This document shows, piece by piece, positions 52,581 to 61,383 of a stretch of DNA of 64,000 bases. The notes beneath the pieces are model-generated. The model saw only the letters and a list, made by a program, of their open reading frames with translations. It was not told the origin of the DNA and ran no database searches. This stretch comes from Sphingomonas qomolangmaensis (GTDB lineage: Bacteria > Pseudomonadota > Alphaproteobacteria > Sphingomonadales > Sphingomonadaceae), in the NCBI RefSeq assembly GCF_024496245.1, contig NZ_CP101740.1:2479501-2543500 (forward strand). The letters are read 5' to 3'. A program made the position numbers and the translations under genes. Each line of letters begins with the position of its first letter. Positions within the stretch are counted from its first letter, which is position 1.

Positions 52581-53237
52581 ATGTTTCTGGCGACGGCGTT
52601 GATGCTGGTGATGCAGGACGCGCCGACCTTGGCGATGGTGCAGCGGCTGCCGCCCGCTGCGGCTGGCGAATTGGTGCTGCGCGGCAAGAACCGACAGCCG
52701 ATCGAGGCAGTCGTGCCCGAGCGCAACACCGCGTTGCAGCCGCCGGGACATAGCGACCTCGAGATGGTCGAGCGCGCGGTGGCGGGGGACGGGGGTTGTT
52801 CGCGGGTGCGCTGGCGGGTCGGTTTTGCCGCGCCGGTGGGCGAGCCGAAAGAAACGGGGTTGATGCAAAGCGCGTATCCGTCGACCGAGGTGGCCTTGGC
52901 ACGCGGCGGGCGCTGTCCGGTCGGTGGGTATGTTCGGGTTCATAGCGGGGCTACGGTTGAGGTCGCCTTCAGGGCGCTCAGGGTTCTCGCGACCCTGCCG
53001 AAGCAATCGACGCGGGCGGCGTTTGCTTGTGTCGATGAGACATTTTCGAATTTATGCGCGAGTCCGAAGGCGATACGAGCAGAGTTGGCGACGTTGACGC
53101 CTTGGGCGGTGAACCAGGACGGGGATGTGGTGGAGTTCTGGCTCGATGCGCCTGGCCGGGCGCTAACCGAGGTGCGTTTCTCGCTTACGGCGCCTGCCAA
53201 GGTTTCGGTTCGGCGGCGGGTGCCTCCGCCTGCATGA
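52581..53237 (+). CDS. hypothetical protein
   Basis: A 218-residue protein of unknown function. GGAGG lies 6 bases before the ATG, so the start is well supported. Cysteines at GGCSR, GRCPV and FACVD could form disulfides if exported, but the N-terminus (MFLATALMLVMQDAPTLAMV) is only a weak signal peptide. The segment LATLPKQSTRAAFACVDETF might derive in part from an interspersed repeat (CCTGCCGAAGCA in the DNA), but that is uncertain. No conserved domain is recognised. Confidence 0.55.
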   Translation: MFLATALMLVMQDAPTLAMVQRLPPAAAGELVLRGKNRQPIEAVVPERNTALQPPGHSDLEMVERAVAGDGGCSRVRWRVGFAAPVGEPKETGLMQSAYPSTEVALARGGRCPVGGYVRVHSGATVEVAFRALRVLATLPKQSTRAAFACVDETFSNLCASPKAIRAELATLTPWAVNQDGDVVEFWLDAPGRALTEVRFSLTAPAKVSVRRRVPPPA

Positions 53238-53296
53238 CGCGCGAGGTGCGCAGATACGGCGGGTTATTTCCCCGCACGCTGCGGATCAGGACCACT

Positions 53297-53333
53297 CGAC
53301 CCACCCCAGCCCCTCGCTTGCAGGGAGGGGAGC
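53297..53333. repeat. family C palindromic repeat copy
   Basis: CGACCCACCCCAGCCCCTC followed by GCTTGCAGGGAGGGGAGC matches the layout of the repeat at the DUF559 3' end. It lies in the 146-bp gap between the hypothetical gene and the convergent outer-membrane protein gene. Confidence 0.75.
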
Positions 53334-53383
53334 CAGGCATGACGTCGGCTTTCGTTGGGCGACGATCGGGCGCCGGACGCGAA

Positions 53384-54112
53384 TCAGAAGCGGAAGGCGG
53401 TGCCTACGTAGACCGCTTGGCTGTCGCGGCGGTTGTCGGGGAGCTGTTGCAGGCGCATCCGGTCGGTTTCGGTGCGATAGCGGACGCCGGCGGTGACATC
53501 GAGGTTGCGCGTCAGCGAATAGGAGGTGCCGACGTCGACCGAATAGCTCGGCGCCTCGGCGACCAGCTGCGGCTGGCCATCGGTAGGCTTGGCTGCGTTG
53601 GCGGAAAGCCGGCCGCTCAACCGGCGGCCGGTGTAGCTGACGCCGACATCAACCGATTCGCGTCCGCCGGGCAGCGCCGCGGTGTCGAGCCTCGACACAT
53701 CACCCGACACCGCGAAGCGGCGCCAGCCGACCGACATGCCGAGATTGTAGGCGATCGGCTGCATGCTGACCGCAGCGACGGTCGGTGCCGAAAGCGTGCG
53801 CGTCAGGCCGCCATCGTCGCGCGTGGTGCGCGCGCGCACCGCGACGGTGACTTCCTGGCGCTTCAGCCGCGATTCGGAGGGGGCGAAGCGAAAACCAGTG
53901 GCCGACAGCCCGGTACGCGCCATCGCCGCGGCGAGCCGCGGATCGGCCGACGCCGGGGTGAACGAACCAATCCCCGAGCGCGCGAACGACGGCGTCTTGC
54001 GCAATTGACGGGTTTCCTGAGTACCCGGCGCGCCAATCGCGGGCGCAAGCGCGATGCCGGCAGCGACGAGCGCTCCCCCTGCAACCGCAACTATGGCCCG
54101 ACGAACCGACAT
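53384..54112 (-). CDS. putative outer-membrane beta-barrel protein
   Basis: A 242-residue exported protein. The signal peptide is MSVRRAIVAVAGGALVAAGIA with cleavage near IGA/P. A serine/threonine-rich stretch follows, then alternating strands (YSVDVGTSYSLTRNLDVTAGVRYRTETDRM, approximate span) ending in AVYVGTAFRF with a terminal phenylalanine. This is the usual layout of a small outer-membrane barrel. The specific function is unknown. GGGGATTTTC precedes the ATG at 54112; a longer frame upstream lacks support. Confidence 0.7.
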   Translation of the reverse strand: MSVRRAIVAVAGGALVAAGIALAPAIGAPGTQETRQLRKTPSFARSGIGSFTPASADPRLAAAMARTGLSATGFRFAPSESRLKRQEVTVAVRARTTRDDGGLTRTLSAPTVAAVSMQPIAYNLGMSVGWRRFAVSGDVSRLDTAALPGGRESVDVGVSYTGRRLSGRLSANAAKPTDGQPQLVAEAPSYSVDVGTSYSLTRNLDVTAGVRYRTETDRMRLQQLPDNRRDSQAVYVGTAFRF

Positions 54113-54298
54113 GAAAATCCCCTGTCTCCTGCACGTTGCACTACCATGACTCGGCGTGCCCGTTCCATGGCCCCGACGCTTTTTGTCTGACCTGTTGCCG
54201 ATCGCCCACAGCGGACGAGACACGGGCGCTGCTTGCGGGGTTCGCTACAGTATCTATAGAGGCTTTTCGTAGCGTCCCCATCCTTGAGGAATCCGCCG

Positions 54299-54736
54299 AT
54301 GTATCGCCGTCTGGCTTTTGTTTTCCCGCTCGCCCCAGCCCTCGCTCTGGCGCTGGCCGGCTGCGGTGGCGGCGGCGATCGCCCGCGCGAACTCGCGCCT
54401 TCGCAGATCACCACAATCGGCGTGAACAGCTATTTGTGGCGCGCCAGCCTCGACACGCTGAGCTTCATGCCGCTGTTGCAGACCGATTCGGCGGGCGGCG
54501 TGATCGTTACCGACTGGTATGTGAACCCCAACACCCCGACCGAGCGGATGAAGGTGACGGTGTCGATCCTCGATACCGACCTGCGCGCCGATGCGGTGCG
54601 GGTCGCGGCGCTGCGCGAAGTCAATCGCGGCGGCCAGTGGGTCGCATCGCCGGTCCAGGCAGCGACGGTGCAGAAGCTGGAAGACGTCATCCTGACGCGC
54701 GCCCGCGACCTGCGCCGCTCCGCGGTCGCCGGCTGA
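54299..54736 (+). CDS. DUF3576 lipoprotein
   Basis: A 145-residue putative lipoprotein (lipobox LAGC, signal 1-24). The core ITTIGVNSYLWRASLDTLSFMPLLQTDSAGGVIVTDWY (approximate span 42-79) is diagnostic for DUF3576, a family found in alphaproteobacteria immediately upstream of leuS. It probably works in the envelope together with LptE, but no role is established. GAGGAA lies 8 bases before the ATG. Confidence 0.88.
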   Translation: MYRRLAFVFPLAPALALALAGCGGGGDRPRELAPSQITTIGVNSYLWRASLDTLSFMPLLQTDSAGGVIVTDWYVNPNTPTERMKVTVSILDTDLRADAVRVAALREVNRGGQWVASPVQAATVQKLEDVILTRARDLRRSAVAG

Positions 54737-54832
54737 GCATAGAATCTACCGTGCGGTGCTGCCCGCTCCCCCGCCCGGCATTGCCGACGGGGCGGCGTGG
54801 CGGTGCCGCCTCTCGACGGAGTTGAGCATAGC

Positions 54833-57418
54833 ATGGCGTCACGCTTCAATGCGCTGAAGGCGGATGCGGCGTGGCAGAAGGTGTGGGAAGACCGCGCCAC
54901 CTTCGCCGCGCGCGACGACAGCCCCAAGCCCAAGAGCTATGTGCTCGAGATGTTCCCCTATCCATCGGGGAAGATCCATATGGGGCACGTCCGCAACTAC
55001 ACGATGGGCGACGTGCTGGCGCGCTTCCGGCGGATGCAGGGGATGGAAGTGCTCCACCCGATGGGGTGGGACGCGTTCGGGATGCCCGCCGAGAATGCGG
55101 CGATGGAGCGCGGCGTCCATCCGGGCGGCTGGACCTACGAGAATATCGCGACGATGCGCGCGCAGTTGAAGCGGCTGGGCTTCGCGCTCGACTGGACGCG
55201 CGAGCTCGCGACCTGCGATCCTGCCTATTACGGGCATGAGCAGGCGCTGTTCCTCGATCTCTATGCCGCGGGGCTAGTCTATCGCAAGGAAAGCGCGGTC
55301 AATTGGGACCCGGTCGACATGACGGTGCTCGCCAACGAGCAGGTGATCGACGGGCGCGGCTGGCGTTCGGGGGCGCTGGTCGAGCGGCGGAAATTGTCGC
55401 AGTGGTTCCTGAAGATCACCGATTTCGCCGATGAATTGCTCGACGGGCTGGGGTCGCTCGAGAAGTGGCCCGACAAGGTTCGGCTGATGCAGGAGAACTG
55501 GATCGGCAAGAGCGTGGGGTTGCAGTTTCGGTTTGTGCTGAACCTCCCCTCCCGCTTGCGGGAGGGGTCGGGGGAGGGCCTGTCTTCGACCCAAACGCCC
55601 GAACATTCCCTCCCCCAGCCCCTCCCGCAAGCGGGAGGGGAGCAGTCGGTCGAAGTCTTCACCACGCGCCCCGACACGATCTTCGGCGCGAGTTTCGTCG
55701 CGGTCGCCGCCGATCATCCGATCGCGCAAGGGCTCGCCGACAACCCTCAGGTTGCCGCGTTCATCGCGCGGTGCAAGCAGGGGGGGACCACCGCCGCCGA
55801 GCTCGAAACGCAGGAAAAGCTGGGGTTCGACACCGGCCTCACCGCGACGCACCCGTTCGATCCGACGTGGCAATTGCCAGTCTACATCGCCAATTTCGTG
55901 CTGATGGACTATGGCACCGGCGCAGTGTTCGGCGTGCCCGCGCACGACCAGCGCGATCTCGATTTCGCGCGCAAATACGACCTGCCGGTGACGCGAGTCG
56001 TCGGTGATGGCGACCGCACCGATCCGCTGTTCGAGGGCAACGAGGCGTATACCGGCCCGGGCGCGCTGGTGAATTCGCGCTTCCTCGACGGGATGGACAT
56101 CGATGCCGCCAAGCGCGCGGTGATCGGGCGCGCCGAGGCCGAGGGCTGGGGGCATGGCACCACCGTGTGGCGGCTGCGCGATTGGGGGGTGTCGCGGCAA
56201 CGCTATTGGGGGACGCCGATCCCGATCGTCCATTGCGACGATTGCGGCGCGGTGGCGGTGCCCGCCGACCAATTGCCGGTGGTGCTGCCCGAAGATGTGA
56301 GCTTCGACATTCCGGGCAACCCGCTCGACCGGCATCCGACGTGGAAGCATGTCGACTGTCCCGCGTGCGGCAAGCCCGCGCGGCGCGAGACCGACACGCT
56401 CGACACCTTCGTCGATTCCTCCTGGTATTTCATCCGCTTTGCCAGCCAGCCCCAGGACAAACCGTTCGACAAGGCAGTGGCCGAAAGCTGGCTGCCGGTG
56501 GCGCAATATATCGGCGGGGTCGAGCATGCGATCCTGCATCTGCTCTACGCCCGCTTTTGGACGCGCGCGCTGCGGCATATCGGCAAGCTCGATGTCGCCG
56601 AACCGTTTGCGGGGCTGTTCACGCAAGGGATGGTGACGCACGAGACGTACAAATCGGCAAGCGGCAAGTGGCTGTCGCCCGAGGAAGTGCGCGACGGCAC
56701 CGAGATCGCGACCGGCGAGGCCATCACGCTCGGCCGCATCGAGAAGATGTCGAAGTCGAAGAAGAACACCGTCGATCCGACCGGCATCGTCGACCAGTAC
56801 GGCGCCGACGCGGTGCGCTGGTTCATGCTGTCGGACAGCCCGCCCGAGCGCGACCTGCAATGGTCCGAAAGCGGGATCGAGGGGGCGTGGCGCTTCGTCC
56901 AGCGGCTGTGGCGGCTGTTCGATGCGGTGGAGCCGGCCGAAGGCCAGGACAAGGCGCTCGATCGCAAGCTGCACCAGACGATCGCGGGCGTCGCGGGCGA
57001 TATCGAGGCGCTGCAGTTCAACAAGGCGGTCGCCAAATTGTACGAGCTGGTGAGCGCGATCGAGAAGGCGGCGCCTTCGGCATCGCGTACCGCCGCGATC
57101 CGTGCGCTGGTACGCATCGTCGCGCCCATGACGCCGCATATCGCCGAGGAAGCCTGGGCCGCGATGGGGGCCGAGGGGCTGATCGCCGATGCGCTATGGC
57201 CCGAAGTCGATCCGGCACTGCTGGTCGAGGACGAGGTGACGATCGCGATCCAGGTCAACGGCAAGTTGCGCGATACGCTGACGATCCCGCGAGGGATGGC
57301 GCGCGAGGCGGTCGAAGCCGCTGCGCTGGCGTCACCCAATGTGCTACGCGTCCTCGACGGCAAACCGCCGCGAAAGGTGATCGTCGTGCCCGACCGTCTG
57401 GTGAACCTGGTCGCATGA
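54833..57418 (+). CDS. leuS: leucyl-tRNA synthetase
   Basis: A class I synthetase of 861 residues. Signature motifs are [11 protein letters not shown] (about 43-52; HIGH type) and KMSKS (638-642). The editing domain begins [15 protein letters not shown] at about 274-288, with the TTRPDT threonine-rich editing site. Just before it, residues about 238-271 are an extra segment encoded by a palindromic repeat ([15 protein letters not shown]...PLPQAGGEQ) that keeps the frame and lies in the loop joining two strands at the editing-domain entrance. The enzyme is essential, so the insert must be tolerated. The ATG at 54833 is preferred to GTG at 54797. Confidence 0.97.
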   Translation: MASRFNALKADAAWQKVWEDRATFAARDDSPKPKSYVLEMFPYPSGKIHMGHVRNYTMGDVLARFRRMQGMEVLHPMGWDAFGMPAENAAMERGVHPGGWTYENIATMRAQLKRLGFALDWTRELATCDPAYYGHEQALFLDLYAAGLVYRKESAVNWDPVDMTVLANEQVIDGRGWRSGALVERRKLSQWFLKITDFADELLDGLGSLEKWPDKVRLMQENWIGKSVGLQFRFVLNLPSRLREGSGEGLSSTQTPEHSLPQPLPQAGGEQSVEVFTTRPDTIFGASFVAVAADHPIAQGLADNPQVAAFIARCKQGGTTAAELETQEKLGFDTGLTATHPFDPTWQLPVYIANFVLMDYGTGAVFGVPAHDQRDLDFARKYDLPVTRVVGDGDRTDPLFEGNEAYTGPGALVNSRFLDGMDIDAAKRAVIGRAEAEGWGHGTTVWRLRDWGVSRQRYWGTPIPIVHCDDCGAVAVPADQLPVVLPEDVSFDIPGNPLDRHPTWKHVDCPACGKPARRETDTLDTFVDSSWYFIRFASQPQDKPFDKAVAESWLPVAQYIGGVEHAILHLLYARFWTRALRHIGKLDVAEPFAGLFTQGMVTHETYKSASGKWLSPEEVRDGTEIATGEAITLGRIEKMSKSKKNTVDPTGIVDQYGADAVRWFMLSDSPPERDLQWSESGIEGAWRFVQRLWRLFDAVEPAEGQDKALDRKLHQTIAGVAGDIEALQFNKAVAKLYELVSAIEKAAPSASRTAAIRALVRIVAPMTPHIAEEAWAAMGAEGLIADALWPEVDPALLVEDEVTIAIQVNGKLRDTLTIPRGMAREAVEAAALASPNVLRVLDGKPPRKVIVVPDRLVNLVA
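55544..55642 (+). repeat. palindromic repeat inserted in frame in leuS (family D)
   Basis: Two 35-bp arms (55544-55578 and 55608-55642) are inverted copies with 33 of 35 identical positions, separated by 29 bases. Each arm is itself palindromic at its start (CTCCCCTCCCG/CGGGAGGGG). The whole element, 99 bp, is a multiple of three and adds no stop. It shows the same CCCG...CGGG cores as intergenic repeats in this window. Confidence 0.93.
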
Positions 57419-57915
57419 AACAGCTGATCGCGCTGCTGGCGCTCGCCGCCGCATTGCCGGGTTGCGGGATGCGCCCGCTCTATGGCGGCGGGCCCAATGG
57501 CGCGGTGCGCCAGACGCTCGCCTCGGTCGAGGTCGCTCCGATCGAGGGGCAGCAGGGGTGGCTGATGTCGAACGCGCTGCGCGATCGGCTGGCGCCAAGC
57601 AGCGGCAGCGCGGCGCGCTACCGGTTGCAGGTAGTGCTCGACGACCAGATCACCGGGCTCGGCGTGCGGCGCAACGACACGATCACGCGCGAGCGACGGA
57701 CGCTGCGCGCGCGCTACCAGCTGGTCGACCTCGCCAATGGCGGGGTGCTGGTCGACGCCACGGCGGGGTCCGACGCGGGAATCGACGTCGTGGGTTCGGA
57801 ATATGCGACGATCGCCGCCGAGCAGACCGCGCTCGAGCGGCTGTCGGGGATCGTGGCCGACCAGATCGTCGCGCGGATCGCGCTGTACGCGCAGCGCACC
57901 GACGGGGTGGAGTGA
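57415..57915 (+). CDS. lptE: LPS assembly lipoprotein LptE
   Basis: A 166-residue outer-membrane lipoprotein that plugs LptD and helps place lipopolysaccharide in the outer leaflet. Lipobox near residue 17 ([12 protein letters not shown]). The mature part ([25 protein letters not shown], then YRLQVVLDD and [14 protein letters not shown]) matches the LptE/RlpB family. It overlaps the leuS stop (ATGA) and the holA start (GTGA), the conserved leuS-lptE-holA operon. Confidence 0.92.
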   Translation: MKQLIALLALAAALPGCGMRPLYGGGPNGAVRQTLASVEVAPIEGQQGWLMSNALRDRLAPSSGSAARYRLQVVLDDQITGLGVRRNDTITRERRTLRARYQLVDLANGGVLVDATAGSDAGIDVVGSEYATIAAEQTALERLSGIVADQIVARIALYAQRTDGVE

Positions 57916-58928
57916 ACCTCAAGCCGCAGGCGATGCGCGCGCGCCTGGAGGCGCCCGACGCCGATACGCGGCTATACCTTCTGCACGGCCCCGACGAGGC
58001 GAGCGCCAATGAACTTGCCGGGCGGCTGGCCAAAGCGCTGGGCGACGGCGCCGAGCGCGTCGATTTCGAGGGCAGCTTCCTCAAGAACAATCCCGGGCGG
58101 CTGGCCGACGAGGCGGCGTCGATGTCGCTGTTCGGCGACCGGCGCTTCATCCGCGTGACCGGCGCGGGCGAAGAATGCCTCGAGGCCTTCACGCTGCTGC
58201 TGGCGGCCGAGCGTGCGGGCAACCCGGTGGTGGCGATCGCGCCGACGGTGAAAAAGTCGGGCAAGATCGTGAAGCTGGCCGAGGGCGCGCGGACCGCCGC
58301 CGCTTGCGCCTTCTACGTTCCCGAGGGGCAGGAAGCGGTGCGGATGGTGCAGGGCATCGCGCGCGACCATGGGCTGCGGCTGGGTGCGCATGTCGGCGAA
58401 CGGTTGCTGGCGGCGACGGGGGGCGACCGCGCGATCTTGGCGCAGGAGATCGAAAAGCTGGCGTTGTTCGTCGATGCCGCGCCCAACCGGCCGGTCGATG
58501 CCGATCTCGACGCGATCGAAGCGATCGGCGCCGATCTCGACGAAAGCGGGATGTTCGCGGCGATCGAGGCGGTGATCGGCGGCGATGCGGCCGGCGCCGC
58601 GGCGGCGTTGCATCTGGTGAGCGCGGAGAATGCCAACATCCCGATGCTGCGGCAGTTGGTGCGCCGGCTGATGGCGCTGGCCGAGATGCGCCGCGAGGTC
58701 GATGGCGGCGAGGGAATCGAGGCGGTGGTCGAGCGCAATCGGATATTCTGGAAGGAAAAGCCCAATACTGTCAAAGCGTTGCGCAAATGGTCTTCGCCGC
58801 AGCTGGCGCGTGCGATTGACCGGGTCCGCGGCGCCGAGCGGGCGATCGTCGCGCCGGCGAACGCTGGGGCGATATTGGCCGAGGGAGAGTGTCTGGCGAT
58901 CGCTCGGGCGGCAGCGCGGTTCGGGTAG
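57912..58928 (+). CDS. holA: DNA polymerase III subunit delta
   Basis: The 338-residue clamp-loader delta subunit that opens the beta clamp. RLYLLHGPDEASANELAGRL at the N-terminus stands where the P-loop is in related ATPases (no ATP hydrolysis is expected). Conserved parts include DEAASMSLFGDRRFIRV, GDRAILAQEIEKLALF and the C-terminal collar. Start is GTG at 57912 overlapping lptE. It converges with parB across a palindromic repeat. Confidence 0.93.
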   Translation: MNLKPQAMRARLEAPDADTRLYLLHGPDEASANELAGRLAKALGDGAERVDFEGSFLKNNPGRLADEAASMSLFGDRRFIRVTGAGEECLEAFTLLLAAERAGNPVVAIAPTVKKSGKIVKLAEGARTAAACAFYVPEGQEAVRMVQGIARDHGLRLGAHVGERLLAATGGDRAILAQEIEKLALFVDAAPNRPVDADLDAIEAIGADLDESGMFAAIEAVIGGDAAGAAAALHLVSAENANIPMLRQLVRRLMALAEMRREVDGGEGIEAVVERNRIFWKEKPNTVKALRKWSSPQLARAIDRVRGAERAIVAPANAGAILAEGECLAIARAAARFG

Positions 58929-58952
58929 GCGTTAGGTTAACCCGCCCTCAAC

Positions 58953-59043
58953 CGTTGGTGCTGAGCTTGTCGAAGCAGTGGTGTTTTCCTTCGATTGGCG
59001 CCTGATAGAAGAACGGTGCTTCGACAGGCTCAGCACCAACGGC
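58953..59043. repeat. interspersed inverted repeat between holA and parB
   Basis: Two 26-bp arms (58953-58978 and 59018-59043) are inverted copies with 25 of 26 matches; each contains GTTGGTGCTGAGC. This type of repeat is widespread in alphaproteobacteria and gammaproteobacteria. Position between convergent genes suggests terminator use. Confidence 0.88.
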
Positions 59044-59063
59044 GATAGGGCGTGACCTGAGTC

Positions 59064-59987
59064 CTAGATCACATCGCCGCTCAGCCGCTGACAGACCATG
59101 TCGAGCTGGTCGAGCGTCGAATAGCTGATCGTCAGCGTGCCCCCCTGCCCGGCATGCGCGACGCGCACCGTCAGCCCCAGGACATCGCCGAGCTGGCGTT
59201 CGAGCGCTTCGATATCGGCACCCCCCTCGCCGCCGCCATTGCCCTGCGTCACCGCGACGCGCTTCTGACCGCCGCCCTGTTTCTCGCGCGCTAGCTGCTC
59301 GGTATCGCGTACCGACAGTCCCTTGGCGATCACGCGTTCGGCGAGCGTTTCTGGATCGGGGGCGTTGATGAGCGCGCGGGCGTGGCCCATGCTGAGCGCG
59401 CCGTCGATCACCTGCTTCTGCACCATCACCGGCAAATCGAGCAGGCGCAGCAGGTTGGCGACGTGGCTGCGCGATTTGCCGACCAGCTTGGCGAGCGCTT
59501 CCTGGGTGTGGCCGAACGCCTCGATCAGCTTGTGATAGGCGTCGGCCTCCTCGATCGCGTTGAGGTCCTGGCGCTGGATATTCTCGACCAGCGCGATTTC
59601 GAGCGTTTCGGCGTCGTCGAGGTCGCGGACGATCACCGGCACCTCGTGCAGCCGCGCGCGCTGCGCCGCGCGCCAGCGGCGCTCGCCTGCGACGATCTGA
59701 TAATCCTTGCCGTGCGGGCGGACGACGATCGGCTGGATCAGCCCGCGCTGCGCGATCGATTGCGCGAGGTCCTCGAGCGCGGTCTCGTCGAAATGGCGGC
59801 GCGGCTGCCCCGGATGCGGGGTGAGCGAGCTGACGGGCAGCATCCGCAAGCCCGAGGATACCGGCATGCTGCCGTCCTCGTTGGGAGCATCGCGCGCGGG
59901 CGTCGCGTCGCCGAGGAGGGCGCTGAGGCCACGGCCGAGACCGGGGCGCGGCTTGCGCGATCCCGGGGTGGGGACGGGATCGGTCAT
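59064..59987 (-). CDS. parB: chromosome partitioning protein ParB
   Basis: A 307-residue CTP-dependent DNA clamp that binds parS and spreads to build the segregation complex. Features are the N-terminal basic segment GLGRGLSALLGD, the CTP site (QIVAGERRWRAAQRARL, including GERR), the ENIQRQDLNAIEEA region, a helix-turn-helix around residues 160-200 (LAKLVGKSRSHVANLLRLL) and the C-terminal dimer domain. The ATG overlaps the parA stop by 3 bases. An in-frame extension upstream is rejected. Two parS sites lie 0.8 and 3.3 kb upstream. Confidence 0.96.
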   Translation of the reverse strand: MTDPVPTPGSRKPRPGLGRGLSALLGDATPARDAPNEDGSMPVSSGLRMLPVSSLTPHPGQPRRHFDETALEDLAQSIAQRGLIQPIVVRPHGKDYQIVAGERRWRAAQRARLHEVPVIVRDLDDAETLEIALVENIQRQDLNAIEEADAYHKLIEAFGHTQEALAKLVGKSRSHVANLLRLLDLPVMVQKQVIDGALSMGHARALINAPDPETLAERVIAKGLSVRDTEQLAREKQGGGQKRVAVTQGNGGGEGGADIEALERQLGDVLGLTVRVAHAGQGGTLTISYSTLDQLDMVCQRLSGDVI

Positions 59988-60766
59988 GCTGCTGCCTTCG
60001 CGAGGTTGGGGAGCCGGCCGATGACTTCGCGGGCCAGCGCGATATAGGCCTGCGACCCTGCGCATTTATAGTCGTAGATCAGCGCGGGCATGCCGTGGCT
60101 CGGTGCCTCAGACAGCCGGACGTTGCGCGGGATGACCGTCTCGAACACGACCTTGCCTAGCACGGTGCGGACGTCGTCAGAGACCTGGTCGGTCAGGCGG
60201 TTGCGGCGATCGTACATCGTCAGCACCACGCCGAGGATCGAGAGCCCGGGATTGAAGCGGCTGCGGATCCTTTCGACCGTGGTGAGGAGCTGGCTCAACC
60301 CCTCGAGCGCGAAGAACTCGCATTGCAGCGGCACCAGCAGCGCGTGTGAGGCGACCATCGCGTTGATCGTCAGCAGGCCCAGCGATGGCGGGCAATCGAT
60401 CAGCACGACGTCCCAATGCTGTGCGCCGCGCGCGATCGCCTGGTCGAGCCGATGGGTGCGCGCCTCGAACTCGATCAGCTCGATCTCGGCGCCCGAAAGG
60501 TCGACGGTGGCGGGGACGATATCGAGCCGGGGGACGCGGGTGGCGATCGCGGCTTCCTCGGGCGACGTATCACCGACGAGCAGATCGTAACTCGATCGCT
60601 CGCGGTCGTTGCGGCCGATGCCTAAGCCGGTCGAGGCGTTGCCCTGCGGATCGAGATCGATCAGCAGTACGCGCAGCCCGGTCGCGGCGAGCGCGGTGCC
60701 GACGTTGATCGCGGTGGTGGTTTTCCCCACCCCGCCCTTCTGGTTGGCGACGGTCACGACGATCAT
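59984..60766 (-). CDS. parA: chromosome partitioning ATPase ParA
   Basis: A 260-residue Walker-type ATPase that moves ParB-parS complexes. The deviant Walker A is KGGVGKTT (residues 10-17), followed by LLIDLDPQGNAS, and the Walker B-like VVLIDCPPSLGLLTI. TMYDRRNRLTDQVSDDVR is typical for ParA near the C-terminus. The start at 60766 is chosen because [15 protein letters not shown] is the family N-terminus. It overlaps rsmG by 4 bases. Confidence 0.97.
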   Translation of the reverse strand: MIVVTVANQKGGVGKTTTAINVGTALAATGLRVLLIDLDPQGNASTGLGIGRNDRERSSYDLLVGDTSPEEAAIATRVPRLDIVPATVDLSGAEIELIEFEARTHRLDQAIARGAQHWDVVLIDCPPSLGLLTINAMVASHALLVPLQCEFFALEGLSQLLTTVERIRSRFNPGLSILGVVLTMYDRRNRLTDQVSDDVRTVLGKVVFETVIPRNVRLSEAPSHGMPALIYDYKCAGSQAYIALAREVIGRLPNLAKAAA

Positions 60767-61383
60767 CGAAGCATCACCCCTGTTGCGACCACGATCTGCG
60801 AGTCGGCAGCCGTTACGCTCTGTTCCACGTGGAACAGTCCATGCCATCGATGCTGCGCCGATTCCAATTCGGATTGCGCCGACCGGCCTTTTGGCAGCAG
60901 CCAGAGCGTCTGTTTGTCCGCAAGGTGCGAGGCGGATTCGAAGAGCGGGTCGAGCGCGGCGACCGCGCGGGCGGACAGCACGGCGTTGCCCGACGCGCGG
61001 AAGGTTTCGATACGCGATTGCTCTACGTTTGTACCAGCAATGGCGAGGCGTTCGACTGCAGCGCTAAGGAAATCGGCACGGCGGCGGCGGGGCTCGACCA
61101 AGGTCACCGGGCGACGCTGGAGGATCGCCGCGACGATTCCGGGGAGCCCGGCGCCGCTGCCGATGTCGATCCAATTGCCCTGCCCCGCGCGCGCATCGGC
61201 GATCGCCACCAGCTGCGCCGAATCGACGATGTGCCGGGTCCAGAAATGATCGAGGGTCGAGGGCGCGACGAGGTTCTGCTGGCCGGCTTCTCCGCGTACC
61301 AGGGATTCATAGGCGTTCAGGCGATCGATCGCCTCGGCGGGCCAGCGCTCGGCCATCCATGCGCGCGCATCGTCCTCGGTCAT
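60763..61383 (-). CDS. rsmG: 16S rRNA (guanine527-N7)-methyltransferase
   Basis: A 206-residue SAM-dependent methyltransferase (GidB) that modifies G527 of 16S rRNA; its loss gives low-level streptomycin resistance. SAM motif: [16 protein letters not shown]; also [19 protein letters not shown] and [15 protein letters not shown] parS site lies inside its coding sequence near the C-terminus and encodes LFHVEQ. Overlaps by four bases with both mnmG and parA. Confidence 0.96.
   Translation of the reverse strand: MTEDDARAWMAERWPAEAIDRLNAYESLVRGEAGQQNLVAPSTLDHFWTRHIVDSAQLVAIADARAGQGNWIDIGSGAGLPGIVAAILQRRPVTLVEPRRRRADFLSAAVERLAIAGTNVEQSRIETFRASGNAVLSARAVAALDPLFESASHLADKQTLWLLPKGRSAQSELESAQHRWHGLFHVEQSVTAADSQIVVATGVMLR
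60821..60836. promoter_or_regulatory. parS centromere site inside rsmG
   Basis: TGTTCCACGTGGAACA is a perfect 16-bp palindrome matching the bacterial parS consensus. It is 55-70 bp upstream of the parA start codon, within the rsmG 3' end. It nucleates ParB loading and marks the origin region. Confidence 0.95.
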
